Shown here in pieces: positions 53,294 to 62,476 of a DNA stretch of 64,000 nucleotides (position 1 is the stretch's first letter; every line of letters starts with the position of its first letter). Source of the DNA: Opitutia bacterium UBA7876 (lineage in GTDB: Bacteria; Verrucomicrobiota; Verrucomicrobiia; Opitutales; Seribacteraceae); the NCBI GenBank assembly GCA_002500665.1, contig DLRY01000050.1, forward strand, positions 1-64,000, in the 5' to 3' direction. A model generated the notes under the pieces. It saw nothing but the letters and a program-made list of their open reading frames with translations, was not told where the DNA came from and made no database searches. The translations under genes were made by a program, and so were the position numbers.

Positions 53294-55840
53294 CTAGTTC
53301 TTGAAAAACGGGTGGTCCGGCTTCCCCCCGCTCAGGACGTAGGCAAGAAGATCCATGATTTCTTCCTTCTCCATCATGTTGAGAAGCCCCGGAGGCATGG
53401 GGGAAACGGGTGAGGGGCCCATGCTATCAATTTCGGAGCGCACTACGTTGGTCCTTTGGTTGGGGTTGTAGAGGTCGGTGTTGAGTGTTACCCGATCCCC
53501 TTTCAAGTTAACGACTACCCCGGTGTGGAGGTCTCCGTTTTTCATTTTTACGAAGGTCGGTACGAATTGCTCGTTGATCTCCATACTCGGATACATGATT
53601 TGCTCGAGCAGGTCGTTAGGCGAGTAGCGCCCGCCGGAGCCCGTTAGGTCGGGTCCGTTCATTCCACCCTTGTTTCCAAAGCGGTGGCAGGCGAAACACC
53701 CACCCGCCGCAAACATATTGCGGCCGGTTTGAAAGCTCCTTCCTTTGAGATCATTAGATGCAGACTTGCTCAGTTCCTGGAACTTCCATTGCTTGACGAA
53801 GGTCCTTCCCGCCATGGCCTCCGCCATAATCTCAGCGGGGGACTTGGAAACGGGTTTCTTTTTAAGCAGGGCGGCCAATTCGAGTTTCTCCTTTGGGGCA
53901 AGGCTGGCCACCGCATCCTTTCGAATGAACTCGATGAATTTGGTGAAACTCGCGCCACCCCGGTAGTTGGCCGCCTTTAGGAACCAGTTGAAGTATTGGG
54001 TTCTCAGTTTTTTGTTCCATCCCGTCTTCAAGGTTCTCAGGGATCTGGCGTATTCCATCTGCTCTTCCTGAGTAGGTGCTTCCATGAGAAGGCCGATTCC
54101 TTTTTCGGCGACGGAAGGCGCTTCCAAAAAAGAAAGCGTTTCGCAGAGAACCCAGTTCATTTCGAAACTTTGGTCGGGGAATCTCGGATCCAAATGGCTG
54201 ATGATCTTCTGAGCGGATTGCTTTTCGGGTTTTCCAAATCTAACCATGGTGATTTGGTAGGCCCGAACCAAGGAGAGCCGTTCTTCCCCGCTTAGATTTC
54301 CCCACTTGATTTGCAGGAGGGAATTTATGATTTGCCTGCCCATCTTCGAATCGACTGGTGGGTCGGTCGGTTTGCGGTGAAAGGGATCGATTCCGGAAGC
54401 CTTGGCCAAAGAGACGAGCAAGTTTGCCCGCTTTCCGTCGTCCTTCTCCTTGAGGGCCTTTGACGCCCACCGTCCGACCGGTTGGCGCTGGATGGCCATG
54501 AGGGCGGCCCAGCGGACGAACCTGTCGGAGTGATCGACATGGGGCCAAGCCAAGTCCAGGGCTTTGGGGTTAGACCCCACATGGAGGGCCTCGAGTTTTC
54601 GCCGCAAAATGGTTAGGTCGGTTGCCTTCGTTTTGTGGACGTAAGGCTTGGTGGGCTCTTTTCCTTGATAGGTTACTCGATAGAGACCGGACTGGACCTT
54701 CCGGCCTCCGATTACAAAGTACATGGCCCCGTCTTCGGGGTTGATGATGGCATCCGCGACAGGTAGGGGACTTCCGGTTATGAAAGTTTCCTTGGTTCCC
54801 TTGTAGCTCGACCCGTCGGGCTGCATGTGAACGGCGAAAATTTTGCCCCAACTCCAATCGAGAAGATAAATTGCCTTTTGGTATTTTTGCGGAAACTTGG
54901 ATCCGTATCCAAAAGTCACTCCGGTTGGGGATCCCGGACCGATGTTTACGACCGGGGGCAAGGTGTCGGGGTAGAACTCGGGCCGTTTCCCCGTTCCGTT
55001 GCGCCAGCCATACATCGAGCCGCTCGTGACGTGACAAATGCGCGTCGGCCTGTACCATGGGGTATTGAAATCATATTCCATGTCGGCGTCATAAGTGAAC
55101 AGTTCGCCATCAAGGTTAAAGCCGCCGTCGAAAATGTTGCGGTAGCCCGAGGATACGATTTCCCAATCCTTTCCATCGGGAGAGATCTTATAGATGATTC
55201 CTGCGGGAGCCAGTCTTCCGCGGTTGTGCCCACGGCCATCAGGCATTCGGGGAAGAAGATGATCCTCCCCCCAATGCCTTGGGACGCGAGAGGTCTGTGC
55301 TTCCGTCGGAGTGGTGTTATTACCGGTAATCAAGTAGATGGATTTCTTGTCCGGGCTTAGAATCAGAGCATGTACGCCGTGGTCGCCGCGGGCCTCCATG
55401 GCCCGGAGTTTCTCTACCTTGTCGAGCTTGTCGTCCCCGTTTGAATCGGTCAGCCTGTAGACTCCGCTCTCCATCTTCCTCTCATAGTCGTTGACCGCAA
55501 CGTAAAGGGCTCCGAAAGCCCAAAGGAGGCCGTTGGCCGCGCGGATTTTGGCCGGAACCTTTTCAATCTTCGACTCGTCCAGCTTCTTGCCTTTCTCGGG
55601 GGCGGGGAACCGGTAAAGCCCACCGAACTGGTCGCTTGCAACGATTCGGTTCTTGTCGTCCAGGCACAAGTTGACCCAGGATCCGAACTTTTCCTTGGGC
55701 ACGGTGTAAAGGAGCTCGACCTTGAAGCCGTCCTTTGCGGAAATATTGTCGACCGGAGTGGCCGTAGTCTCGAATTGGGCGGAGCAGGGCAAGCTGAGGC
55801 TCGCAAGCAGAAGGAAGTAGTTTAAGTGGGATTTGGGCAT
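53294..55840 (-). CDS. PVC-type propeller/heme-binding CxxCH protein
   Basis: An 848-aa exported protein (signal peptide 1-21). A propeller (about 30-400) carries GFKVELLYTVPKEKFGSWVN, RIVASDQFGGLYRFPAP, NGLLWAFGALYVAVNDYERK and PGSPTGVTFGYGSKFPQKYQ. HEAT-like helices (about 410-690) lead to a c-type heme GGCFACHRFGNKGGMNGPDL and the LEQIMYPSMEINEQFVPTFV block, ending MEKEEIMDLLAYVLSGGKPD. It is a different branch from the proteins at 25416 and 27308. It is the promoter-proximal gene of the leftward unit with the metallopeptidase-VHL gene, and diverges from the secreted protein gene at 55972; the 131-base gap should contain both promoters. Confidence 0.9.
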   Translation of the reverse strand: MPKSHLNYFLLLASLSLPCSAQFETTATPVDNISAKDGFKVELLYTVPKEKFGSWVNLCLDDKNRIVASDQFGGLYRFPAPEKGKKLDESKIEKVPAKIRAANGLLWAFGALYVAVNDYERKMESGVYRLTDSNGDDKLDKVEKLRAMEARGDHGVHALILSPDKKSIYLITGNNTTPTEAQTSRVPRHWGEDHLLPRMPDGRGHNRGRLAPAGIIYKISPDGKDWEIVSSGYRNIFDGGFNLDGELFTYDADMEYDFNTPWYRPTRICHVTSGSMYGWRNGTGKRPEFYPDTLPPVVNIGPGSPTGVTFGYGSKFPQKYQKAIYLLDWSWGKIFAVHMQPDGSSYKGTKETFITGSPLPVADAIINPEDGAMYFVIGGRKVQSGLYRVTYQGKEPTKPYVHKTKATDLTILRRKLEALHVGSNPKALDLAWPHVDHSDRFVRWAALMAIQRQPVGRWASKALKEKDDGKRANLLVSLAKASGIDPFHRKPTDPPVDSKMGRQIINSLLQIKWGNLSGEERLSLVRAYQITMVRFGKPEKQSAQKIISHLDPRFPDQSFEMNWVLCETLSFLEAPSVAEKGIGLLMEAPTQEEQMEYARSLRTLKTGWNKKLRTQYFNWFLKAANYRGGASFTKFIEFIRKDAVASLAPKEKLELAALLKKKPVSKSPAEIMAEAMAGRTFVKQWKFQELSKSASNDLKGRSFQTGRNMFAAGGCFACHRFGNKGGMNGPDLTGSGGRYSPNDLLEQIMYPSMEINEQFVPTFVKMKNGDLHTGVVVNLKGDRVTLNTDLYNPNQRTNVVRSEIDSMGPSPVSPMPPGLLNMMEKEEIMDLLAYVLSGGKPDHPFFKN

Positions 55841-55971
55841 CGGTTGACCCTAGATTCACCCAAGGGGTAAATCAACGATCAACCTCATCCCGTGGTGAAA
55901 TTTGTTGTAACCTTTGGGGCATGCGGCTTGTATGTCCGGGTACGCACGTTCATCACAATTAGCTTGTCATC

Positions 55972-56436
55972 ATGAAATCGACCCAAGCCCTTTTCGTCCT
56001 CTGTCTCTGTCTTTGTCCCGCCTGGCTTTCCTGGGCCGAGGGTTCGCAACGAGAGCGGTTCGCGTCCTTCCGGGAAAAGATGCAGGGGGTGAGGTTTTCC
56101 GGTTTTTTTACCATGACCGGCAAGGATAGCCCTCCGATGCAGGAAACCTACGAGATTCAAAGCGTGGAGAAATTCGGCGATGATGACCTCTGGATCTTCA
56201 CGGCCCGCGTAAAGTACGGCAACAAGGACGTGGTTCTTCCCATGCCGCTGCCCGTAAAGTGGGCCGGCGAAGTGCCGGTCATCAGCATGAAGGACCTTAC
56301 CATTCCGGGCCTCGGGACTTTCAGCGCCCACGTCGTGATCGACGGCGGCAAATACGCCGGTACCTGGGCTCACGGGAAGGTGGGCGGACATCTTTACGGA
56401 ACCATTGAGAAGATGAAAAAGGGGGGCGGCAAATGA
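55972..56436 (+). CDS. Secreted protein of unknown function
   Basis: A 154-aa protein with a clear signal peptide (MKSTQALFVLCLCLCPAWLSWA). The mature part is a small, likely all-beta domain with segments RFSGFFTMTGKDSPPMQETY, DDLWIFTARVKYGNKDVVLP and the G/A/H-rich GTWAHGKVGGHLYGTIEKM. It ends in a lysine/glycine tail. The pattern resembles small exported proteins seen in planctomycetes and related bacteria, but I do not recognise a named family. Its stop TGA overlaps the ATG of the helical-repeat gene by four bases (ATGA at 56433), so the two are co-translated and may interact. Confidence 0.8.
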   Translation: MKSTQALFVLCLCLCPAWLSWAEGSQRERFASFREKMQGVRFSGFFTMTGKDSPPMQETYEIQSVEKFGDDDLWIFTARVKYGNKDVVLPMPLPVKWAGEVPVISMKDLTIPGLGTFSAHVVIDGGKYAGTWAHGKVGGHLYGTIEKMKKGGGK

Positions 56437-57767
56437 ATGCACGAAAACCAGAGCCTTTGCGACTACGCTTGCCTCTCCTTACATCCATCGCCTTTGCAGG
56501 GGGGTATTTCTTCGGTCATGACGGAGGTGAATCATCCCCCATCCATACGGATGGCGGGAAATCGTCCCAGGGCAAGGAACAGGGAGCGGATGGCGATTCC
56601 TCTCTTGGGTCGGTGGCCCGGAAGAATGGCTCGGGGTCCTCGACTTTTGCGCAAGGGGCGGATCGACCTGAAGAGAGACGCACCCGGGGCAAGTCCGTTA
56701 GGCAACTCCTTTTCGAGGCCCGGGCCGAGTACAGCCCGATTATAAGGTTGTCGGCCTTCGCCGAGGCGCTCTCCGATCTCAATGAGGATAACCTCGAAGA
56801 AGTTCTCGAGGCTTACGAAACGCTCCCGTTCGGCTTCGAGCACATGCAGGAGTATCGGATGCTCCTCTATGCGTGGGGGCAGTTCGATCCGACCGGCGCG
56901 ATCGAATATTGCAACAAGCGGGCCTCGGGAATGGGAGCGGGTTTCGCTACAACAGGAGTTCTCGAGGGCTGGGCCAGTCGCGATCCCGAGTCAGCCAAGG
57001 CCTGGGTTCAGGATCCCGAGAACGCCGGGATGACCAGGCTTTACAACATGGGTCTGGTCCGAGGGTGGGCCAGTCAGGATCTGCAGGCCGCCTCGCGTTA
57101 CGTCGAGAGCCTTGAGCCCGGGGATGACGTCGGCAAGTTGGTCTCCACCCTTTCAAATGAGTACTACAAGCAGGGCTTCGGACCGGCGGCCAGGTGGGCG
57201 GAAGGCTTGGCGGATGAAACAATGAAAGAGGCGGCCTTTGCGAACCTGAGCCGTCAAGTTTCCCGCGATAACCCAGCCACGGTGGCCGAATGGCTTCAGG
57301 ATCACGTCGATCAACCCTATGCGGTCAAGTCCTTCGAGAATCTGGGCAAGCGCTGGAGCGAGACGGAGCCTGTGGCCGCCATGGATTATTTTGAGGAACT
57401 TCCTGACGGGAAGGCCCGCTCGGAGGGCGTAGACGGGATCATGGAGAACTGGGCCAAGGAAGATCCTCAAGCCGCTGGCGAGTGGCTTAACGAGAGGGAA
57501 GTCGGGCCTGCTCTCGATCCCGTTCTTGCGACCTACGCGCGCGTGGTGTCGGGGGAGGATGGAGCTGCGGCCATGAACTGGGCCATGGCGATCTCGGAAC
57601 CCGAGTTGCAGACCAGGACCGTCACCAAGGTCGGCCAGAACTGGTACCGTCAGGACAAGGAGTCGGTAGAGGCCTGGTTGCCTCAGAGCGAGCTTCCCGA
57701 GGATACCCGAAAGGCGATCCAGAATCCGCCCACGCAAAACTGGTGGCAAAGGCTTACCAACAGGTAG
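56433..57767 (+). CDS. Membrane-anchored helical-repeat protein of unknown function
   Basis: A 444-aa protein. Residues about 10-28 form an N-terminal membrane anchor or signal (PLLTSIAFAGGYFFG). A hydrophilic glycine/serine-rich linker (30-90) is followed by about nine helical repeats of some 32-36 residues, with a recurring W-x-x-x-D-P-x-x-A-x-x-W/Y core: WGQFDPTGAIEYC, WASRDPESAKAWV, WSETEPVAAMDYF, WAKEDPQAAGEWL and WYRQDKESVEAWL. This TPR-like repeat type is common in Verrucomicrobia and supports that assignment. It presumably binds a protein partner at the cell surface or in the periplasm. It is translationally coupled to the secreted protein before it. No enzymatic motif is seen. Confidence 0.82.
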   Translation: MNARKPEPLRLRLPLLTSIAFAGGYFFGHDGGESSPIHTDGGKSSQGKEQGADGDSSLGSVARKNGSGSSTFAQGADRPEERRTRGKSVRQLLFEARAEYSPIIRLSAFAEALSDLNEDNLEEVLEAYETLPFGFEHMQEYRMLLYAWGQFDPTGAIEYCNKRASGMGAGFATTGVLEGWASRDPESAKAWVQDPENAGMTRLYNMGLVRGWASQDLQAASRYVESLEPGDDVGKLVSTLSNEYYKQGFGPAARWAEGLADETMKEAAFANLSRQVSRDNPATVAEWLQDHVDQPYAVKSFENLGKRWSETEPVAAMDYFEELPDGKARSEGVDGIMENWAKEDPQAAGEWLNEREVGPALDPVLATYARVVSGEDGAAAMNWAMAISEPELQTRTVTKVGQNWYRQDKESVEAWLPQSELPEDTRKAIQNPPTQNWWQRLTNR

Positions 57768-57789
57768 GCCGGATCCGCACGAGTTTGGC

Positions 57790-58095
57790 CTAAGGCTTCG
57801 GTTCCTTAGCGAGAGCCTCGATCTCCTCCTTCATAAAGGCGAGGTACCTCTCCGGATCCTTCTGAAACCTCGGCAGGCAGGGCTTGCAGCAGAACTTGAT
57901 CGGCGTCCCCTTGTAGACGTGGACGTAGGGGATCATGTCCGGGTCTTCCCCGAAGTCATTCCCCGAGACGACGCAGAAATCGAGCGGATAGGAGCCCTGC
58001 TCGGTACTTGTCGCTCCACCGGAACAGCCTAAGAGAGCGAGTAGGGAAGAGAGGAGAAGAACTCCCCAAGCGAGTGGCAGGCATCCGGGTTGCAT
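57790..58095 (-). CDS. Small lipoprotein with TRASH/YHS-like cysteine domain
   Basis: A 101-aa protein with a lipoprotein signal (LLLSSLLALLGC, modified cysteine at about 24). The mature part has YPLDFCVVSGNDFGEDPDMI, HVYKGTPIKFCCKPCLPRF and KDPERYLAFM. This C-x-V-S-G ... FCC-x-x-C-x-x-x-F-x-x-DP-x-x-YL arrangement is that of small heavy-metal-binding TRASH/YHS-type domains, often seen with copper or heme proteins. A periplasmic metal sensor or chaperone for the copper proteins of the region is possible but is inference only. It converges with the helical-repeat gene (22-base gap) and lies 49 bases from the DUF1080 gene start side, with no sign of co-transcription. Confidence 0.78.
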   Translation of the reverse strand: MQPGCLPLAWGVLLLSSLLALLGCSGGATSTEQGSYPLDFCVVSGNDFGEDPDMIPYVHVYKGTPIKFCCKPCLPRFQKDPERYLAFMKEEIEALAKEPKP

Positions 58096-58143
58096 AGGGG
58101 AAGAGTTTCCTATTTACGTCACAAGGTCAAGGGGAGAAGAGCC

Positions 58144-58764
58144 TCAGAGCTTACGGGCCCGCATGTTGCGGAAGGCGACGGTTCCTCCCTTGCCGTGGTG
58201 CTGAATCCCGAAGCTGCCCTTGAGGGATTGCCTGTGTTCCACTTCGGACACCAGCTTTCCATTGAGGAAGGTCTTGATGCTCGGCCCCTTGCAGACGACC
58301 CTGAACCTGTTCCACTCCGAAGGCTTGAACAATCCATTGGAGCGTTCCTTGTACTCCGCTTCCTTGCCCTTGGCCGGATACAGCCACCCGCCCATCCCGA
58401 TCCCGTAAACGCCGCCGGGCTTGGACTGGTCGATTTCGCATTGGTAGCCCTTGGGCTTTCCTTTGTCTCCCACTAGCCTGAAGCCAAGGCCTGAGTTGAA
58501 TCCCTTGTAGTCGAGGGGGATCTTGACCTCCGTCTCGACTTCGAAATCGGCCATCTTGAGGTCGGAAACCACCCATACGTTTACCTTTGAGAAAAGTCGC
58601 AGTTCTCCATCCTTGGCCTCGAAGGACTCGACCTTGGCGCGGGGAGTCCAGCCTTGTGTGGTCTTGCCGTCGAAGAGGGGTGTCCACGCCTTGTCGGGTT
58701 CCTCCGCTCCAAGATAAAGAATAGCCGAGACGAAGAAGGCGAGGGAGCTGACGTACTCTTTCAT
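58144..58764 (-). CDS. DUF1080 (3-keto-disaccharide hydrolase family) protein, exported
   Basis: A 206-aa single-domain protein. The signal peptide (MKEYVSSLAFFVSAILYLGA) is followed by the family pattern AWTPLFDGKTTQGWTPRAKV, FEVETEVKIPLDYKGFNSGL, GYQCEIDQSKPGGVYGIG, EWNRFRVVCKGPSIKTFLNG and VAFRNMRARKL. It is the last gene of a leftward unit with the DUF1552 and DUF1592-type genes (four-base gap), a different context from the Gfo/Idh operon copies. Cleavage of keto-glycosides is the family assignment; substrate is unknown. No Gfo/Idh gene lies within this unit, so a keto-sugar would have to come from elsewhere. Confidence 0.9.
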   Translation of the reverse strand: MKEYVSSLAFFVSAILYLGAEEPDKAWTPLFDGKTTQGWTPRAKVESFEAKDGELRLFSKVNVWVVSDLKMADFEVETEVKIPLDYKGFNSGLGFRLVGDKGKPKGYQCEIDQSKPGGVYGIGMGGWLYPAKGKEAEYKERSNGLFKPSEWNRFRVVCKGPSIKTFLNGKLVSEVEHRQSLKGSFGIQHHGKGGTVAFRNMRARKL

Positions 58765-58768
58765 CGGA

Positions 58769-60106
58769 CTAGGCTAGGTCAAGGGGACCTCCCTGGGAGA
58801 GGGATGAGTTTCCGAAAGTCTCGAGGGGGTGCCCAACTGCGTGGGCCAGACTGAGGAGAAAGCGGTTGTGGGCGCTGCCGGCGCAGGGGAGGGATCTTCC
58901 CATCTTGAAGCCGAACCCGCCGCCCGCCAGCAGGAAGGGGATGTCGTTGAGGGTATGGCTGTTCCCCTTGCCCAGCTCGTTCGTCCAAACCACGAGGGTA
59001 TTGTCGAGCATGGAGCCCGCCTGACCGGGCTCTGGCGTGGACTCGAGCTTTTTCAAAAGGTAGGCGAGCTCTTGCGCAAACCAGGTGTTGATCCGGATTA
59101 GCTTATCGTAGGCGTCCTTGTTCTTGTCCGGTTCGTGGGAGAGGGTGTGGTGCCGCTGGTCGATGTCGAGCCAGCTCATCTTGGCCTGGCCCACGGACTT
59201 TGTGAACTGAAGGGTGGCCACGCGGGTGAAATCGTTGACGAAGGAGTTTACCAGCAGGTCGATCTGCATCCGGCTGAGGGTGGGGAGGTTATCGTTGAGG
59301 TTTTCCACACCTTCCTGAAGGGGAGGGGGTTTGCCGGCCAAGTTCTTAAGATGATCGGATCGGGAGAATTCCTTGTCCATCCGGTCGACCAGGTTGGTAT
59401 GCTCGACCAGAAGCCTGCGGTCGCTTGGGGAAAGTCTGTCGGCCACTTGGGAGAGGTCCGACTTGAGGTCGTCCAGGATGGAGCGTACCTGCTTCTTCTC
59501 CCTGACGTTTCCGTAGAGCTTGCGGAAGGCCTCGTAAGGGTCGCCCAAGGGAGCGACGGGTTGGTTGGGCCCGGCGTAGGACATGCGCGTCCATGGATCG
59601 GCCTTGTCGAGAACCCCGACCCCGAAATGAAGAACCCCGTTGCGTGTCCGGGTTTCATCCTTGGACTGGAGGAAATTTGCGATCTCATGGTCGATGGATA
59701 TTCCCTTGGGCCAACCGGCGGGGGTATGCCCTCCTCCCTGAATGTTTCCGGGGTAAAGCTCGATACCCGTAAGCAGGCAGCTCATGCCCCGCATGTGGTT
59801 GTCCCCGTCGCCCCGTACCTTGTTGTGGAGGTTCTTGAGGAAAAGGAGCCGGTCGCGGAAGGGCTCGAGAGGCTTGGTGATGGTCTTGAGCTCGAAGTCC
59901 TCGCCCTGCTTGTCGGGCCAGAAGTGCTTCGGGATGGTCCCATTGGGACTGAACATGACGATGAGGCGCTGCTTGGGCCGGGTCGATGCCACGGCCGGAG
60001 CGGCCTTCAGGTGGGCCACTTGCGAAACCAAGGGAAGAGAGAGGGCGGAGAGGCCAAGCCCCTTGAGGGCTTCGCGACGGTTCAGGCTATGTAAGGCAGG
60101 TTTCAT
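58769..60106 (-). CDS. DUF1552 family protein, exported
   Basis: A 445-aa DUF1552 protein, the usual downstream partner of DUF1592-type multiheme proteins in PVC and myxobacterial genomes. The N-terminus MKPALHSLNRREALKGLGLS carries a Tat-like NRREAL motif. Landmarks are LIVMFSPNGTIPKHFWPDKQ, RGMSCLLTGIELYPGN, SIDHEIANFLQ, RMSYAGPNQPVAPLGDPYEA, LDDLKSDLSQVADRLSPSDR and LVVWTNELGKGNSHTLNDIP. The fold resembles DUF1501 and the alkaline-phosphatase superfamily; no reaction is known. The ATG at 60106 lies seven bases after the stop of the upstream gene (60114); the longer frame is rejected. Confidence 0.92.
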   Translation of the reverse strand: MKPALHSLNRREALKGLGLSALSLPLVSQVAHLKAAPAVASTRPKQRLIVMFSPNGTIPKHFWPDKQGEDFELKTITKPLEPFRDRLLFLKNLHNKVRGDGDNHMRGMSCLLTGIELYPGNIQGGGHTPAGWPKGISIDHEIANFLQSKDETRTRNGVLHFGVGVLDKADPWTRMSYAGPNQPVAPLGDPYEAFRKLYGNVREKKQVRSILDDLKSDLSQVADRLSPSDRRLLVEHTNLVDRMDKEFSRSDHLKNLAGKPPPLQEGVENLNDNLPTLSRMQIDLLVNSFVNDFTRVATLQFTKSVGQAKMSWLDIDQRHHTLSHEPDKNKDAYDKLIRINTWFAQELAYLLKKLESTPEPGQAGSMLDNTLVVWTNELGKGNSHTLNDIPFLLAGGGFGFKMGRSLPCAGSAHNRFLLSLAHAVGHPLETFGNSSLSQGGPLDLA

Positions 60107-60113
60107 TCCAGGC

Positions 60114-62414
60114 TCATTTGGCGTAAAGGAAACCATCCTTTGCCGCTTCCAGGCAAAGACTCAGGTAAAGATCAGTCAATTTCGAGGTGGCCAGTTCTTT
60201 CATAAACGTTTTGTTTGACGCAATTGCATAGCGCGTTGGCTCCTGTTTGGCAACGTACTTGAAGAGCTCCTCTGTAAAAAAAGTTTCCGATGCTTCACTG
60301 GCCAGGGAGTGTCTGAGAAGGTCGCCCGGGCCGTTCATGGGCAATTCGTTACCCTCGCGATCGAGGTAGGTGACCTTGAGGCTGGAGGACTTGTCTTCCG
60401 TCTTGCCCCTAACCCGGCCGGTGGCATCGAAACCCTCAAGGAGAAAGCCGGTCGAGTTGATCAGGTCGTGGCAAACCATGCAGTCGGCCGACTTGGTGAG
60501 GGCGGTTACTTTTTGCCTCATGCTCCAGGAGGGGTCGAAGTCGGAGCTCTTGAAGGAGATGGCCTCTTTAGGTGGGCGCAGGTGACGGCCGAGAATCTTG
60601 CGGGCCACGAAGACGCCTCGATGAATGGGGGAGGTCTCGTCCGGGTAGGAGTGATGGGCGAGGAGATAGGGGTGGGTGAAAAGACCCTGCCTGCCTATTT
60701 TTTCGGATGGGTAGGGAGGAAAGGCGGTGAAAGTCGATTGCCGGGCCTGCTCGATCCCGTAGTAGGCGGCCAATTTGGGGCTGAGGGGAATTTCACCTGC
60801 CCGCAAGAGGTCGTCGAGGGTTCCCCTTTTTTCCCAAACCACCGAGTCGAGGTACTTGATCAGCGACCTCCTTAAGTCCGAAATCACTTCCTCGTCGAAC
60901 TTGGGGAAAAGGGTGGGGTCCTTCTTAGGGGATTCATTTTGGTTGATTTCAAGCCAATGAAGCAGGAAATCCCGAAACTTAGCCCGGGCTCTGGGGTCCT
61001 CGAGCATTTGCCTGGCCAAAGTCGCCTGTTGGACCTCCTTGCTCAGGTTGCCCTTCTCAATCAACTGGTGGAGCCTTTCGTTGGGAAGGGAATCCCAAAG
61101 GTAGAGGGCGAGACGCGTGGCCACGACGTGAACGTCCTTCTCCTTCTTGGCGAGGGCTTGCCACTCCGGATATAGGAACCGCGGAGACTTCAGGGCCAGA
61201 AGGACTACCTCCTCGACCGTTGAGGCAAGGCTTTTCGAATCCTCAAAGCGCGACCGGACAAAGAAATCCTTTTGCTTGTCGCTGAGGGGTTCCCGAAAGG
61301 CAAACTGTAGAAGTTGGAGCAGGAACTCCTCGATCCGCTCGGCCCGATGCGGATCGTCCGGTTTAGTTTTGGCGAAGCTGTCGATTCTTTCGTTGACGTA
61401 TTTGCCCGCATCAAGGGCGGCGTAGGTAACCGCCTCGTCCCAGGCCTGCTCGACCATCGTTCCTCTTTCAAAGCCGGCGGAGGAGTCGTCGGGCGGAAGT
61501 TTCTGCTGGAGGATCAGGCTGGGAGGCACGCTCTGCTGGAAAAGGAATTCCCGAGGGATTACCTCCTTCTTCCCCCTCGGGGGCTTCCACCTAAGCCGTA
61601 CCTTTGCGACCGGGTCCTTGAACTTGAAGAAATCGAGCATGATCGGGTAGGGTCTTCCCCCGAGCAGGAAAAGGCGTACGCTCTTTTCCCGCTCCTTTCC
61701 TCCGGTCACCGTCTCGTCGATGGAAGCCTTTTTGCCGTCCCGGTTGATCCAGAAGGAAAAACCATTGTGAGAGTGGACGAAAAATTCATACCAACCCGTT
61801 TCAATCGGAACGATCGAACCCTGCCAGAGAACGGAGAATCCATCCTTATTCATGCCTTCGAAGGGAGCGTTTGCCCCGAAGTCGAAATCCACTTCGCCAT
61901 CGATTCGGTCCTTTTTCTTCTGGTGACGCTTGTTCATCTTCTTGACATCGTAGTAAGTGGCCCTCAATCCAGTCATTTTCTCGTCGATGACGGGTATGCG
62001 CGAGCCTGAGAACTGGGCGAAGAGGTCGGCCACGGATTGGCGGAACTGGCGGTTGGTCAGGCGGGCCAGGGCAACTTCGCGGGGAGCGCTTTCCCCACGC
62101 TTTTGCCAGAAGGTCTCGAAGACGTAGGCGGCGACCAGTTTGGCGTTTTCTCCCCGGCAAAGTTCGGGCTCAAGTTCGGGCATGGTTCTGTCCACCACCC
62201 GGACCAGTTTTTCGAGGGGCCAGTCCCCGAGCAAGGGCTTGTCGTATTCGCCCTCCACGCCGCTCCCGTCCTTGCCATGACACTCAGCGCACTGCTTCTC
62301 GAAGATGGCCTTTCCCTTCAGCAAGGAAGCCATGTCCGGTTTCCCCGTCAGCGAGAAAACAACGGACCCAAGCAGGCTTGCAGTGAGGAACAGTCTTAAT
62401 GAGTTCACTCCCAT
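60114..62414 (-). CDS. DUF1592-type multiheme protein with PA14 domain
   Basis: A 766-aa exported protein. After the signal peptide (about 1-24), a cytochrome c motif (QCAECHGKDGSG, C42-H46) leads to a DUF1587-like block (LTNRQFRQSVADLFAQF). A PA14-like module (about 150-290) has GLRATYYDVKKMN, SVLWQGSIVPIETGWYEFFV and DGKKASIDETV. DUF1595/1592 (about 330-530: LALYLWDSLPNERLHQLIE) and DUF1588 (about 560-660) follow, with a second heme site DCMVCHDLINSTGFLLEGFD and HRGVFVARKILGRHLRPP, then DUF1585. The PA14 module suggests carbohydrate binding; the DUF series is of unknown function. ATG at 62414 or GTG at 62408 starts it. It heads the unit with DUF1552 and DUF1080. Confidence 0.92.
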   Translation of the reverse strand: MGVNSLRLFLTASLLGSVVFSLTGKPDMASLLKGKAIFEKQCAECHGKDGSGVEGEYDKPLLGDWPLEKLVRVVDRTMPELEPELCRGENAKLVAAYVFETFWQKRGESAPREVALARLTNRQFRQSVADLFAQFSGSRIPVIDEKMTGLRATYYDVKKMNKRHQKKKDRIDGEVDFDFGANAPFEGMNKDGFSVLWQGSIVPIETGWYEFFVHSHNGFSFWINRDGKKASIDETVTGGKEREKSVRLFLLGGRPYPIMLDFFKFKDPVAKVRLRWKPPRGKKEVIPREFLFQQSVPPSLILQQKLPPDDSSAGFERGTMVEQAWDEAVTYAALDAGKYVNERIDSFAKTKPDDPHRAERIEEFLLQLLQFAFREPLSDKQKDFFVRSRFEDSKSLASTVEEVVLLALKSPRFLYPEWQALAKKEKDVHVVATRLALYLWDSLPNERLHQLIEKGNLSKEVQQATLARQMLEDPRARAKFRDFLLHWLEINQNESPKKDPTLFPKFDEEVISDLRRSLIKYLDSVVWEKRGTLDDLLRAGEIPLSPKLAAYYGIEQARQSTFTAFPPYPSEKIGRQGLFTHPYLLAHHSYPDETSPIHRGVFVARKILGRHLRPPKEAISFKSSDFDPSWSMRQKVTALTKSADCMVCHDLINSTGFLLEGFDATGRVRGKTEDKSSSLKVTYLDREGNELPMNGPGDLLRHSLASEASETFFTEELFKYVAKQEPTRYAIASNKTFMKELATSKLTDLYLSLCLEAAKDGFLYAK

Positions 62415-62476
62415 TAATATACCATAAGCTCGGTTTTAGCCCAACCCGAAGTGGGCTTGAGGGCAGGATTTAGCTT

